Below are positions 26,456 through 34,748 of a DNA stretch of 60,380 nucleotides, piece after piece. The number at the start of each line of letters is the position of its first letter. Position 1 is the first letter of the stretch. The stretch spans positions 1 through 60,380 of the forward strand of contig JASHQB010000003.1 in the NCBI GenBank assembly GCA_030037775.1, written 5' to 3'. The notes beneath the pieces are model-generated. The model did no database searches. It worked only from the letters and a program-made list of their open reading frames with translations, and was not told where the DNA came from. The DNA comes from Candidatus Acidiferrales bacterium (lineage in GTDB: Bacteria > Acidobacteriota > Terriglobia > Acidiferrales > UBA7541). The position numbers and the translations under genes were made by a program.

Positions 26456-27226
26456 GTGGCGAACAACAGAGCGATGGGGTTCAGGGTCGTTTCGCGAGGG
26501 AACGGATCCATGCAAGGCGCTCCTTACGGTCTCGAAATTATTGAAAATTGCATTAGCTGTCCGCACTTGCAGGAGCGGGTTTTTTGCAATTTGCCGCCCC
26601 CCGCCTTGGAGCAGCTGTCAGCGATCACTTCTGGGTCGTCTTACCCGAGGGGGGCGACCCTTTTTGTCGAGGGGCAGGCAGCCAGGGGAGTGTTCATTCT
26701 CTGCGATGGGCGCATAAAGCTCTCCACGTCCTCGAGGGATGGCAAGACGCTGATCGTCAGAATTGCGGATCCAGGCGAAATCCTCGGGTTGCCCGCCACG
26801 CTAACAGGCAAGTTCTACCAGCTGACGGCAGAGGTTATTGAGCCCACGCGAACGAATTTTATCTCGCGGAAGGATTTCTTGAACTTCCTTTGCGAATACG
26901 GAAACGCGGCGCTTCGGGTAGCCCAGCAAATGGGTGAAACCTACCATGCCACTATCGCGGAACTGCGGTCCGTCGGGCTCGCACGGTCCGCTCAGGAAAA
27001 ACTGGCCCGATTCCTGCTCGACTGGTGCACCAGAAACGGCAAGGGCGAGGGAAAAATTCGAACGAAATTGACGCTGACTCACGAGGAAATCGCCCAAACA
27101 ATCGGAGCATCTCGTGAGACAGTCACCAGGCTCTTTAGTAGCTTCAAGAGGAAGGAACTGTTACAGGTCAAAGGCACGATGTTGATCATACGAAACAAGG
27201 CTGGCCTCGAAGAACTGGCAGGTTGA
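26456..27226 (+). CDS. FNR-like Crp/Fnr regulator with N-terminal Cys cluster (second copy)
   Basis: This is a close paralogue of the regulator at 14786. The same CxxCx8C pattern occurs (ENCISCPH...FCN), and a Cys in F-I-L-C-D-G matches C64 of the paralogue. The residue equivalent to C112 of the paralogue is Thr, so cluster ligation must differ. The winged helix carries S-R-E-T-V-T-R (CRP-type R-E-x3-R). GTG 26456 is chosen because GGAGGT lies 7 bases upstream; alignment with the paralogue would also allow the internal ATG at 26510. An operator 88 bases upstream suggests autoregulation. Confidence 0.88.
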   Translation: MANNRAMGFRVVSRGNGSMQGAPYGLEIIENCISCPHLQERVFCNLPPPALEQLSAITSGSSYPRGATLFVEGQAARGVFILCDGRIKLSTSSRDGKTLIVRIADPGEILGLPATLTGKFYQLTAEVIEPTRTNFISRKDFLNFLCEYGNAALRVAQQMGETYHATIAELRSVGLARSAQEKLARFLLDWCTRNGKGEGKIRTKLTLTHEEIAQTIGASRETVTRLFSSFKRKELLQVKGTMLIIRNKAGLEELAG

Positions 27227-27353
27227 CGATTGCCAAATCCTTGCTGTGTTGAATCCGGTCTGCACATGACCAGACCGCTTGCCGCAGGCCGCTGCCCCTT
27301 CAGCTGACGAAACACTAGTTGAAGTTCGGAGCAAACGACACGTCACTGCCCAG

Positions 27354-27369
27354 TGTGACGTAGCTCACA
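27354..27369. promoter_or_regulatory. Crp/Fnr-type operator upstream of DUF2934-Hsp20 gene
   Basis: TGTGACGTAGCTCACA is a near-perfect CRP-type palindrome centred about 117 bases before the start at 27479. An inverted CGTCAC just to its left (27341-27346) adds a further half-site. Confidence 0.75.
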
Positions 27370-27478
27370 GAACCGATTAGGCCTAGGGATGAGAATGGCG
27401 TGCATCGACACCGGCATCTAGAACGCGACAGTCGGGAACGGTCGGTGTAACACAAGGGACAAAGGAGGAGAACTAGAA

Positions 27479-28003
27479 ATGAGTGAAAAGTCCACTGCAG
27501 TACAGGCGGCGCAGGAATCCACGACTTTGAAGGTGGTTGAGCCGCGGTCATTGTTCGAGCGCATCAATCGTCTTCATGAGGCCGTCGCTCGCCGCGCCTT
27601 CGCGATGTTTGAAAACGACGGCGGGCTGTTCGGCCGCGACCTCGATCACTGGTTCAAGGCTGAAGCGGAGTTACTCCACCCTGTTCACGTGCAAGTCTCC
27701 GAGACAGGCGACGCTGTGGAGTTACAGGCCGAAGTCCCGGGCTTCAGTTCAAAAGATCTAGAAGTCAGCGTGGAGTCCGGCCGAGTCACGATCAGCGGGA
27801 AGAAAGAATCAACCGGGAAACGTGAGAAGGGGAAGATTGTTTACCACGAGCAGTGTTCCAATGAAATTCTTCGCCGGATCGAGTTGCCCGTCCAAGTCGA
27901 TGCGTCAAAGGCGACAGCGGAGCTAAGAAATGGCGTCCTTGTGTTGAACCTGCCGAAGGCTGCTCAGGCGAAGAGCACTAAGGTCGAGGCGAAAGCAGCT
28001 TGA
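27479..28003 (+). CDS. DUF2934-Hsp20 fusion small heat-shock protein
   Basis: An N-terminal DUF2934 segment (about residues 20-60: HEAVARRAFAMFEND, then GRDLDHWFKAEAELL) is joined to an alpha-crystallin domain (about 66-165: VELQAEVPGFSSKDLEVSVE, the LRRIELPVQVD strand, and ELRNGVLVLNLPK). Small heat-shock proteins hold unfolding proteins in the cytoplasm. AAAGGAGGAG precedes the ATG. It is followed by a phosphofructokinase remnant that keeps its own ribosome site. A Crp/Fnr-type operator lies upstream. Confidence 0.9.
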   Translation: MSEKSTAVQAAQESTTLKVVEPRSLFERINRLHEAVARRAFAMFENDGGLFGRDLDHWFKAEAELLHPVHVQVSETGDAVELQAEVPGFSSKDLEVSVESGRVTISGKKESTGKREKGKIVYHEQCSNEILRRIELPVQVDASKATAELRNGVLVLNLPKAAQAKSTKVEAKAA

Positions 28004-28005
28004 GC

Positions 28006-28024
28006 CCGGACAGCACCAGTCCGG
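28006..28024 (+). terminator. Short hairpin after hsp20 (weak terminator candidate)
   Basis: CCGGAC and GTCCGG form a 6-base stem with a 7-base loop just after the hsp20 stop. No T-run follows, so a terminator role is uncertain. Confidence 0.25.
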
Positions 28025-28055
28025 ATCGTCGGTAACCAGGGAGGAGAAAGGCTTC

Positions 28056-28195
28056 ATGCGGGTTGCCGTGCTCACGACGGGAGGGGACGTCCCAGGAATT
28101 AATGCCGCGATCCGGGCTGTTGTTCGTACCGGAATTGATAAGAGATGGTTGGTGTGGCGTCGACCATTGACGACGACCTGTGCGGCTCGGAAGCA
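28056..28195 (+). pseudogene. 6-phosphofructokinase remnant with internal deletion
   Basis: After GGAGGAGAAAGG, the frame from 28056 encodes the exact start of an ATP-dependent phosphofructokinase: MRVAVLTTGGDVPGINAAI and RAVVRTGID. The sequence then jumps, in another frame from about 28144, to VGVASTIDDDLCGSE, which corresponds to the active-site region (TIDND in intact enzymes) about 90 residues further on. The rest of the enzyme is missing. The gene is dead but its ribosome site and first 28 codons remain. Confidence 0.8.
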
Positions 28196-28214
28196 CGACA
28201 CCTTGGCCAGGGAG

Positions 28215-28400
28215 TCTTGGTTGGACAACGAATCGTCTTCTGCTACAGGCCATCGTCGTCCAATGTGCGCTGCTCGGTGGATTCCTGCTGATTCCTTCGC
28301 TCGCGAATTTGCTGCATCACCAGCCTCTGCCGGATTAGTCATCGCCTTATTATCTTTTCCTGCGATGCTGGGGGCGGATGCAGCCCAAAAATGCTTGGCT
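28215..28400 (+). pseudogene. P-type cation ATPase C-terminal remnant
   Basis: Two overlapping frames encode pieces of the last transmembrane helices of a cation-transporting P-type ATPase. These are RLLLQAIVVQCALLGGFLLI and PSLANLLHHQPLPD, followed after a frameshift by GLVIALLSFPAMLGADAAQK. It directly abuts the phosphofructokinase scar, so at least one deletion joined two unrelated genes. Identification rests on the membrane-helix pattern and the C-terminal motif, and is less certain than the phosphofructokinase call. Confidence 0.5.
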
Positions 28401-28664
28401 CGGTGTCGCACAAGGCCCAGTCTCAAGAACGGTGCTTGGATGGATCAGACATGCTAGACGACAAAACCAACAAGAGGCCGTCCAAAACCAAAGCGCGCTT
28501 GCAGGAGATGCGTAACGCCAAACAAATCGGTTAACTGGAGGAGGATAGGTGTATAGGTCTGCGCATCTGAGATACCCAAAAACAAAAATAAATGAAGGCC
28601 TCGGGCGGTGAGTTTCACGATACGAGCCACCGCCGGACGGTCCTGTCATCGAGAGGAGGAGTCC

Positions 28665-28997
28665 GTGAGTGCTCCATTAATTGGTATGTCGTTTGCTTCG
28701 TTTGTGGTGCTGCTTGTCCTCAGCGCAGTCGCAGCGGCGATCGTGCACTGGGGCTTGCGCTATCGTTTATTCAATGGGATGGATGGCTACTCGGGACAGT
28801 GGATGGTCGCGTGGGTAGGAGCGTGGCTTGGTCCCTCGGTTCTGGGCCATTGGTTTGGCTCCGCAATGGTGTGCGGGATCTTTGTCGTCCCGGCGCTCCT
28901 CGGAGGAATTGCTGGCGCCTTGGGTGGGACCATAAATGCCAAGATTCTGGCAGGAGTGGCGTCCCCTAAAGGGAATGTCCTGAGCAGGTCCCTGTAA
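28665..28997 (+). CDS. Small integral membrane protein of unknown function
   Basis: GAGAGGAGGAG directly precedes GTG 28665. The 110 residues form about three hydrophobic segments: IGMSFASFVVLLVLSAVAAA, a central WMVAWVGAWLGPSVLGHWFG, and a Gly-rich VVPALLGGIAGALGGT helix resembling the glycine-zipper ends of GlsB/YeaQ-type proteins. The polar loop HWGLRYRLFNGMDGYSG is between the first two. I know no assigned function. It has no operator of the island type nearby. Confidence 0.7.
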   Translation: MSAPLIGMSFASFVVLLVLSAVAAAIVHWGLRYRLFNGMDGYSGQWMVAWVGAWLGPSVLGHWFGSAMVCGIFVVPALLGGIAGALGGTINAKILAGVASPKGNVLSRSL

Positions 28998-29155
28998 TAA
29001 AACGCCGTCCTTCAGAGTATCGGCAGCTAGAAGGATTGTGCTGTTGAATCCTGTCCTTTAGCCATGGTTCGTCAGCGGAGATCAAAAAAGGGTCAGGCTT
29101 CGAATCGAAAGATCCATCGAGCCACTTGAGAAGACGTTCGGCGAGGGAGAATCTT

Positions 29156-29839
29156 ATGATAGCCGTTCGAAGTGCCGAGATACAAGTCGACATGCCGTCG
29201 CGCGGCATCGCGGCTGCGAGAAAGAGGTCGGTCGGAAGGTATCGTCCGGTGAGTTGGATCTTTGCGCGCCAGGCGGTGCAGGAGAGTGTGACGACGAAAC
29301 TACGGATCGACGCGAGCGCATCGGTGATTTGGAAGGAGCTTCTGTTTTATGAGGAAGTTCCTGAGAAAGCACCCTTTCTTCTCCGCTCGTTGTTGCCGCA
29401 ACCAATCCGGACGGAAGGCGAAAAGAGGCAAATCGGAGCAACCGTCCGGTGCGTGTACAGCAGTGGGGACCTGGTGAAGCGCGTAACAAGAGTGGAGGCG
29501 CCGAATTTGCTGCGATTCGAAGTTGTGGAACAAAACTTGGGCATTGAGCATTGCGTTCGGACGCTCAGCGGCTCATATCAGATCCAGAACTGCGGCGACG
29601 CGTCTACCATTTTTCTGACGACCCACTATGAAGGGTACTTGCATCCTCGCTTGCTGTGGCGTGGCCTTGAGGTCGTGCTCGTCAGGCAGTTGCACGGACA
29701 AATCCTGCGAGGTATTTGCGCTGCAGTCCTCCCAGAGAGTGCGATGATGCGGTCGACGGTTACCGGACTACGCAACTCTGAGCGCACTGATGCGGAAGGT
29801 GTTGGATGCACGATTTCAGGGTCATCTTCCCGCCGTTAG
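29156..29839 (+). CDS. SRPBCC-family protein (polyketide cyclase/START-like)
   Basis: The domain spans about residues 40-190: SVTTKLRIDASASVIWKELL is the first strand and helix, VTRVEAPNLLRFEVVEQ and LSGSYQIQNCGDASTIFLTT are central strands, and the long C-terminal helix is RGLEVVLVRQLHGQILRGI. It resembles SRPBCC proteins that bind hydrophobic ligands. ATG 29156 has GAGGGAGAATC upstream. The 3' end overlaps the DoxX-like gene by 34 bases, which itself overlaps the DUF3419 gene, so the three are translationally linked. Confidence 0.8.
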   Translation: MIAVRSAEIQVDMPSRGIAAARKRSVGRYRPVSWIFARQAVQESVTTKLRIDASASVIWKELLFYEEVPEKAPFLLRSLLPQPIRTEGEKRQIGATVRCVYSSGDLVKRVTRVEAPNLLRFEVVEQNLGIEHCVRTLSGSYQIQNCGDASTIFLTTHYEGYLHPRLLWRGLEVVLVRQLHGQILRGICAAVLPESAMMRSTVTGLRNSERTDAEGVGCTISGSSSRR

Positions 29840-30201
29840 CAGTGATTCGCGCCGGTGTAGCTGCCGTTTGGCTATATGAGGGTCTGTGGTGCAAATTGTT
29901 GGGGCGCATGCGTTCTCAGGTTGAAGTAGTTTCGGCCGTGCCAGGACTCGGACCGCGATTCGGATTGCCCCTTCTCAAGATCGTTGGAGTCGTAGAGCTC
30001 TCCTTCGCCCTTTGGGTAGTGACCGGAGTCGCTCCTGGTACGTGTGCGATCTCACAAACAACGCTCCTCATTGTTCTGAATGCAAACGGGCTGCTGTGGG
30101 CGCAGAAGATCATTCACGACCCGGCTGGCATGGTGGTAAAAAACATCGCGTTTCTTGTGCTTATCTGGATCTGCGGCGCAGTTCCCAAGGGTAGCCCGTG
30201 A
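29806..30201 (+). CDS. DoxX-like small membrane protein
   Basis: This 131-residue protein has four predicted transmembrane helices. It starts with an RAGVAAVWLYEGLWCKLL segment typical of DoxX-like proteins, followed by VGVVELSFALWVV and VVKNIAFLVLIWI. DoxX-type proteins are linked to thiosulfate or redox chemistry and membrane-associated complexes, but this subfamily has no assigned role. It overlaps the SRPBCC gene upstream and shares GTGA with the start of the next gene. Confidence 0.82.
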   Translation: MHDFRVIFPPLAVIRAGVAAVWLYEGLWCKLLGRMRSQVEVVSAVPGLGPRFGLPLLKIVGVVELSFALWVVTGVAPGTCAISQTTLLIVLNANGLLWAQKIIHDPAGMVVKNIAFLVLIWICGAVPKGSP

Positions 30202-31085
30202 AACCCAAAGTGGCGTGGCAGGTGGGACGATTCGATTCGTGGGCTGGCGCGCAGCGGTTGCTCTTTGGGCGCATGTATGAGGACGTGGAAATTGAGCATG
30301 AGGCGTTCCAAGGCAAAGGCCGTGTGTTCTGCATAGCATCGGCAGGTGACACGGCGATTCGGCTCGCAGGTGAGCATGAAGTTGTCGCTTGCGACATCAA
30401 TCCAGTCCAGCTTGCTTATGCGGAACGGCGCGCCAGTGGCAGTCCGGCCGAAATGGGCGCGGCCGAGCGCGTGATGAGTCTTGCCCGGACGCTCCTGCCA
30501 CTCGCGGGCTGGCGAGTCAGTGTCTTGCGTGAGTTTCTCGCGCTATCAAATGTTACCGAGCAGATATTCTTTTGGAGAAATCATCTTGACACATGGCGCT
30601 TCCGAGCGGGCTTCGATGCGCTCATGTCCCGGCCGATCTTGCGCGTCATGTATGCGGCGCAGTTCCTATCCTTCTTGCCTCCGAGTTTTGGTGCCGTTCT
30701 CAGGAAACGGCTGGAAAAAGGATTCGCCAGACACTCCAACGCGTCGAATCCGTATGCGCGAGCGCTCCTTCTCGGTGAGGGCTGCGAAAGTCCTCCTCCG
30801 AGAGCGGGTAACATTCGGTTTGTGATGGCAGATGCGGCGTCCTGGCTGGAATCTTGCCCATGTCGCTGTTTTGACGCGTTTTCACTCTCCAACATCTTGG
30901 ATGGAGCGGAATCTGCCTACCGTTCGCGTCTGTTGCGGGCAGTCCGCCGCGCAGGCACCAAAGAAGCAATAGTCATCTTGCGGAGTTTTGCAGAGCCGCC
31001 GGAAGCGCTCAACGGCAATCACGCCGACCATGATCGTTCGAGTCTCTGGGGAATTGTGGAGGTGCGCAGGACGCATATCCTTTAG
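30198..31085 (+). CDS. DUF3419 family protein (BtaA-like 3-amino-3-carboxypropyl transferase)
   Basis: The protein has an SAM-binding Rossmann-like core: VFCIASAGDTAIRLAG followed by VVACDINPVQLAYAERR. It also has the DUF3419 hallmark RLEKGFARHSNASNPYARAL near residues 170-190. FDAFSLSNILDGAESAYRSRL completes the methyltransferase-like fold. BtaA, the best-known member, moves the aminocarboxypropyl group of SAM to diacylglycerol in betaine-lipid synthesis. No BtaB partner is visible, so another acceptor is possible. The GTG start overlaps the DoxX-like stop as GTGA, indicating a tight operon SRPBCC-DoxX-DUF3419. Confidence 0.85.
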   Translation: MKPKVAWQVGRFDSWAGAQRLLFGRMYEDVEIEHEAFQGKGRVFCIASAGDTAIRLAGEHEVVACDINPVQLAYAERRASGSPAEMGAAERVMSLARTLLPLAGWRVSVLREFLALSNVTEQIFFWRNHLDTWRFRAGFDALMSRPILRVMYAAQFLSFLPPSFGAVLRKRLEKGFARHSNASNPYARALLLGEGCESPPPRAGNIRFVMADAASWLESCPCRCFDAFSLSNILDGAESAYRSRLLRAVRRAGTKEAIVILRSFAEPPEALNGNHADHDRSSLWGIVEVRRTHIL

Positions 31086-31301
31086 CCTTGCAAAGGCCCG
31101 CCGCGCCCCGGCTTGGGTTGGCTATTTCTTGGTGATTGCTCCGCGGTGCGTTCGAGCAAAACTGTTCCTGATGGCTTTGAGTGACGAACAGCACAGGGCC
31201 CTTCAAGGGGCGCTGATTGTAAATCAACTCGCGCAGTTCAGGAGCTATCTCCTCGAGGAGCGACCTGAGGCTCTTGGACACGGAAAACAGTTTGGTTCAG
31301 T

Positions 31302-31947
31302 TCAGACAATGAAGACACATTGAGATTCATGTTTGACCTCTCGAAGGATCTTCGTCGGACGCGCCGGTTTGGTTGAAATGGATTCCTCGGATGTCTGTTC
31401 GCCGCCAAGTTCGATGGCATGTTGCGCTACCCACTTTGTAGCAGCGAAGGCATCATTTGGAGCTGCTGGATACAGATTCTCTGGCGCGAGGCGGTACGCC
31501 ACGGAGACGACGATGCAGCCACAGCGATTGGCCACCGCGCGAAGAGGCGTATCTTCGGTGTCGAGATTTCCCGCTACGAAACCTCCGCCATGAAAAAAAA
31601 AGATGGGAAGATGGTTCGATGAGCTGGGCACATATATACGGATGGGGATTTCGCCGGCAGGCCCTGGAATTTTCCGATCTTCGACTCCGAAGACCTACTC
31701 TGGTTCGCCCGAGAGCGTTTGGTAAAAAGCGTAAGCCCGTCGCACGTCTTCGACAGTCATCGGGTGAAGAACGCCTACTACAGTCATTCGATCAATAACC
31801 GCTTTGACTTGCGGGTCCGTCTGGTTTTGATTGTGGTTAGCTGGCGTAGATGCTTGCGGGGTGGCGTTCCGACGCGATCGCGAAAACTGCTGGGAAGCAA
31901 ATCGTCAATCCCAGCGCCAAACCCAAAATGCGAAGGCGTGCTGTCAT
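31302..31947 (-). pseudogene. Alpha/beta-hydrolase (HSL-type esterase), multiply broken
   Basis: A signal peptide (MTARLRILGLALGLTICFPA) begins at 31947 and runs into a stop. The next frame, from about 31910, continues as TDPQVKAVIDRMTVVGV, VEDVRRAYAFYQTLSGEPE, then an in-frame TAG near 31698. It resumes as VFGVEDRKIPGPAGEIPIRI, the oxyanion motif H-G-G-G-F and SVAYRLAPENLYPAA. After about WVAQHAIELGGE homology stops, before the catalytic GDSAG Ser, and an unrelated tail follows. The gene thus has a frameshift, a nonsense codon and a 3' truncation. Confidence 0.8.
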
Positions 31948-32038
31948 TAGCGCGGCTGAATTCCTGAAGCATTTTGATCCCCTTCCTGAGTTCGAGCGCC
32001 ACCGCGCTCTATTGAACCCAAACGATTGCGCACACGAC

Positions 32039-33616
32039 TCATTGCGTGCCTCGTCGTGGCGCACCATTCGCAACGTTAGTTTGTACTTCCCGTGGAGAGG
32101 GAATCTCCGATGCATTCCAGCCACCGCCAAGAGCCTTGATCAGTTGAACGGAGGCTACCCTTTGTTGCATTCGGAAGGTGACGGCGGTTTGCTGGTCATT
32201 CAATAAGACGGTTTGAGCGCTCAGCACATTCAGATAGGGATCAAGGCCCGCCTGATAGCGGGCCATCGCTTCCTGGAAACTTCTCTCCGCCGCTTCAACC
32301 GCCGCATCTTGTTGTTGAATGTCTAGTGACAAAATCCGTAAGGACGCGAGATTGTCTTCGACTTGCTGGAACGCCGTTAATACGGTCTCTCGGTAGTTCG
32401 CCACGGTTTCCTCGTACGTCGCACGGTATTGTTCCATGGTGGCGCGCCGCAAACCGGCATCGAAAAGAGTCTCCGCAAGGCTCGGACCCACAGACCAGAA
32501 ACGGCTTGGCCACGTCAACCAACTCGTGACAGAAGAATTTCCGAATCCGCCGCTGGCACTCAACAGCACATTGGGGAAATAGGCTGCTTTGGCGGCGCCG
32601 ATTTGCGCATTTGCTTGGGCCACGCCACGTTCTGCGGCGGCAATGTCCGGACGCCGCTCTAAAAGCTCTGACGGAATTCCGACAGGAATCGTCGGCGGAT
32701 TTGCCTGGAGAACTCTCGTTGGAAGTGAAAAGGTCGAGGCCGGTTGACCAGTCAGAACGGCAATGGCATGTTCATACTGTGCTCGGAGAATGCCGAGGTT
32801 TGTGTCCTGCGCTTGTGCCGCGTTCAACTGAGCTTCGGCTTGAGCCACGGACTCTTCGTTGTCTAGGCCGCTGCGATAAAGGCTGCGGCTCAGATCGAGC
32901 GTTTGCTGATAGACGGTTACAGCGGAATCGAACACCTGTTTCAGAGAATCTTGCGCGCACAGTTCGTAATAGTCGGCGGCGAGTTCGGCCTGTTCACTCA
33001 GGCGCACATTCTCCAGGTCTGCTGCGGTCGCCTGAGCCGCGAAGAGATTCGATCTGACGCTGTTCCGCAGGCGCCCCCAAAGGTCGGGTTCCCATGAGGC
33101 GTCGAAGGGTAGCTCATAGTCCGTGTATGACTTCACGGTGAGTCCAGAACTTGATGGAGTCCCCGTCTCCAAGCCACTGAATGTCGTTGGTGCTGGGCGT
33201 TGGTTCGCTATGCTCGGATTGATCGCCAGCGTTGGAAAATACTGCGAGCGCACTTGACTGACGAGGGCCCGCGCGGCGAGGAAATTATCGGCGGCGGCCA
33301 CAATGTTTTGGTCTGAGACCGCAGATTTCTCTTCCAGTGCATTCAGCTCTAGATCGTTGAAGCTTTCCCACCACTTTCCGCGGATGGCGTCATCCTGCGG
33401 CTGGGCTGTCTTCCAATTCTCTGCGCCTGTCGATCCCGCTTCTTTGTAGGCGGCGGGAGTTTGAACGGATGGGCGAGCGTACTTTGGACCGACGACGCAC
33501 CCGGCTGACAGCAACGCACATCCAGAGGCTACAGGCAGGATCAAATGCGCGACGCTCCGGCGAAACCAATCCTTTGCACGACTGGCCTGCATCCACAGAA
33601 TCATGAACATCGCCAT
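32039..33616 (-). CDS. Outer-membrane efflux lipoprotein (TolC/NodT family)
   Basis: This is the outer-membrane channel of a tripartite exporter. A signal region with lipobox LLSAGC and the family start VVGPKYARPSVQTPAAY is followed by two repeats of long alpha-hairpins, e.g. LSEQAELAADYYELCAQDSL and YQAGLDPYLNVLSAQTVLL. ATG 33616 or a slightly later ATG fits the signal peptide better than the furthest upstream start at 33697, which would overlap the membrane-fusion gene. It is last in the operon permease-ATPase-fusion protein-channel. Confidence 0.88.
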   Translation of the reverse strand: MAMFMILWMQASRAKDWFRRSVAHLILPVASGCALLSAGCVVGPKYARPSVQTPAAYKEAGSTGAENWKTAQPQDDAIRGKWWESFNDLELNALEEKSAVSDQNIVAAADNFLAARALVSQVRSQYFPTLAINPSIANQRPAPTTFSGLETGTPSSSGLTVKSYTDYELPFDASWEPDLWGRLRNSVRSNLFAAQATAADLENVRLSEQAELAADYYELCAQDSLKQVFDSAVTVYQQTLDLSRSLYRSGLDNEESVAQAEAQLNAAQAQDTNLGILRAQYEHAIAVLTGQPASTFSLPTRVLQANPPTIPVGIPSELLERRPDIAAAERGVAQANAQIGAAKAAYFPNVLLSASGGFGNSSVTSWLTWPSRFWSVGPSLAETLFDAGLRRATMEQYRATYEETVANYRETVLTAFQQVEDNLASLRILSLDIQQQDAAVEAAERSFQEAMARYQAGLDPYLNVLSAQTVLLNDQQTAVTFRMQQRVASVQLIKALGGGWNASEIPSPREVQTNVANGAPRRGTQ

Positions 33617-33665
33617 CGCCCTGCTCCGCTCACACAAGAGAGGGGAGGTCGAGACTTTGTCTTCA

Positions 33666-34748
33666 TCACTGACTAATGTAGACATCGACCAATTCACCTG
33701 GATAGAGATTCACGTCCTTCGGTTTTTCAATTTTGAAGATAATTGGCAGCACTCGAACATCCACAAGTTCCTGCCGTTGGTCGGAAAGCTCAATTTTCGG
33801 TGAGACATAGGGTTGCACTCTTACGTAATGAAGGGGGGCTCTAACGTTGGAGCCGCGGATAGACATCTGCGCCTTCATCTTCGCCAGAGGAGGCAACTTA
33901 GGCACGAGGATCTCATCCACGTAGCAGCGGACCTCAAGATCGTTCTGCGGCGTCCCCAACACCAATACGGGATCCATCCCCTGCGTATAGCTGTCGTAAG
34001 CCCCCTGCGGGGATATATATGCTCCTACGACGGTGGTGATGGACAATACGACGCCATCCGTTGGTGCTCGGAGCGTATATTTGGACAGCAGTGCGTTGGA
34101 AGATAGATAGGCTTTTTCGAGTGCGTTGTATTGCCTCTCTTGATTCCGTATGTCGAAGATCCACGCACCGGCTTTGGTCAAATCACGTTGCTTCTGTGCG
34201 ACTTCAAGGTTGGCTTGTGCCATCCTCTCTGCGTTGATCGCATCGTCCAGGGCGTCCTTGCTCACCGAGCGGGGATCGATTTCATAAGCTGCTTTTTGCT
34301 TGTTAAGCTCATCTTGTGCGTTTTTCAGAGTGGCCTGCGCGGCGATAACCTGAGCCTCATTGACGGCGAGAGTTTCCTGTCTCGGTTCCGCCCTTAGTTC
34401 TTCCAGCATGGCATGAGCTGCCTGTGCTGCCGATTTCTGCTGTTCTGTCGTGGCCTGCTGAATCGAAGGATCAATCAACACGAGCGGCGTTCCCTTCGTT
34501 ACATGCTGTCCCTCGGCGACAAGAATTTGTTTGACTGTCCCCGGGACCTCGGGATACACGTTGATATTTTCTCCGCTGGATTGAACGCTTTCCACCATGC
34601 CCTCGGTGTAAATACCGCTGACATAGGGGTCAGAGGCCGGCTTGAAAACGGGGGCGAGGGGCGGCTTTGTGGTGCTAAAAAAATAGGCAGCCGCGCTCCC
34701 CGCGAGAATACCGATCAAAGAAAATGAAAAGAGCAGTTTGTTTTTCAT
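33666..34748 (-). CDS. HlyD/DevB-type membrane fusion protein
   Basis: An N-terminal membrane anchor (LLFSFSLIGILAGSAAAYFF) is followed by a lipoyl-like half motif (NVYPEVPGTVKQILVAEGQHV), a long coiled-coil hairpin (about residues 95-215), the second lipoyl half (LRAPTDGVVLSITTVVGAYI) and a beta-barrel. It connects the inner-membrane ABC transporter to the TolC-type channel. The start overlaps the end of the ATPase gene (34745-34748), so the two are translationally coupled. The transported substrate is unknown; DevBCA systems export glycolipids or peptides. Confidence 0.9.
   Translation of the reverse strand: MKNKLLFSFSLIGILAGSAAAYFFSTTKPPLAPVFKPASDPYVSGIYTEGMVESVQSSGENINVYPEVPGTVKQILVAEGQHVTKGTPLVLIDPSIQQATTEQQKSAAQAAHAMLEELRAEPRQETLAVNEAQVIAAQATLKNAQDELNKQKAAYEIDPRSVSKDALDDAINAERMAQANLEVAQKQRDLTKAGAWIFDIRNQERQYNALEKAYLSSNALLSKYTLRAPTDGVVLSITTVVGAYISPQGAYDSYTQGMDPVLVLGTPQNDLEVRCYVDEILVPKLPPLAKMKAQMSIRGSNVRAPLHYVRVQPYVSPKIELSDQRQELVDVRVLPIIFKIEKPKDVNLYPGELVDVYISQ

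Noticed and set aside
28451-28534. 27-codon basic ORF after the phosphofructokinase/ATPase scar
   Set aside because: No ribosome site and no recognisable family; lies in decayed sequence.
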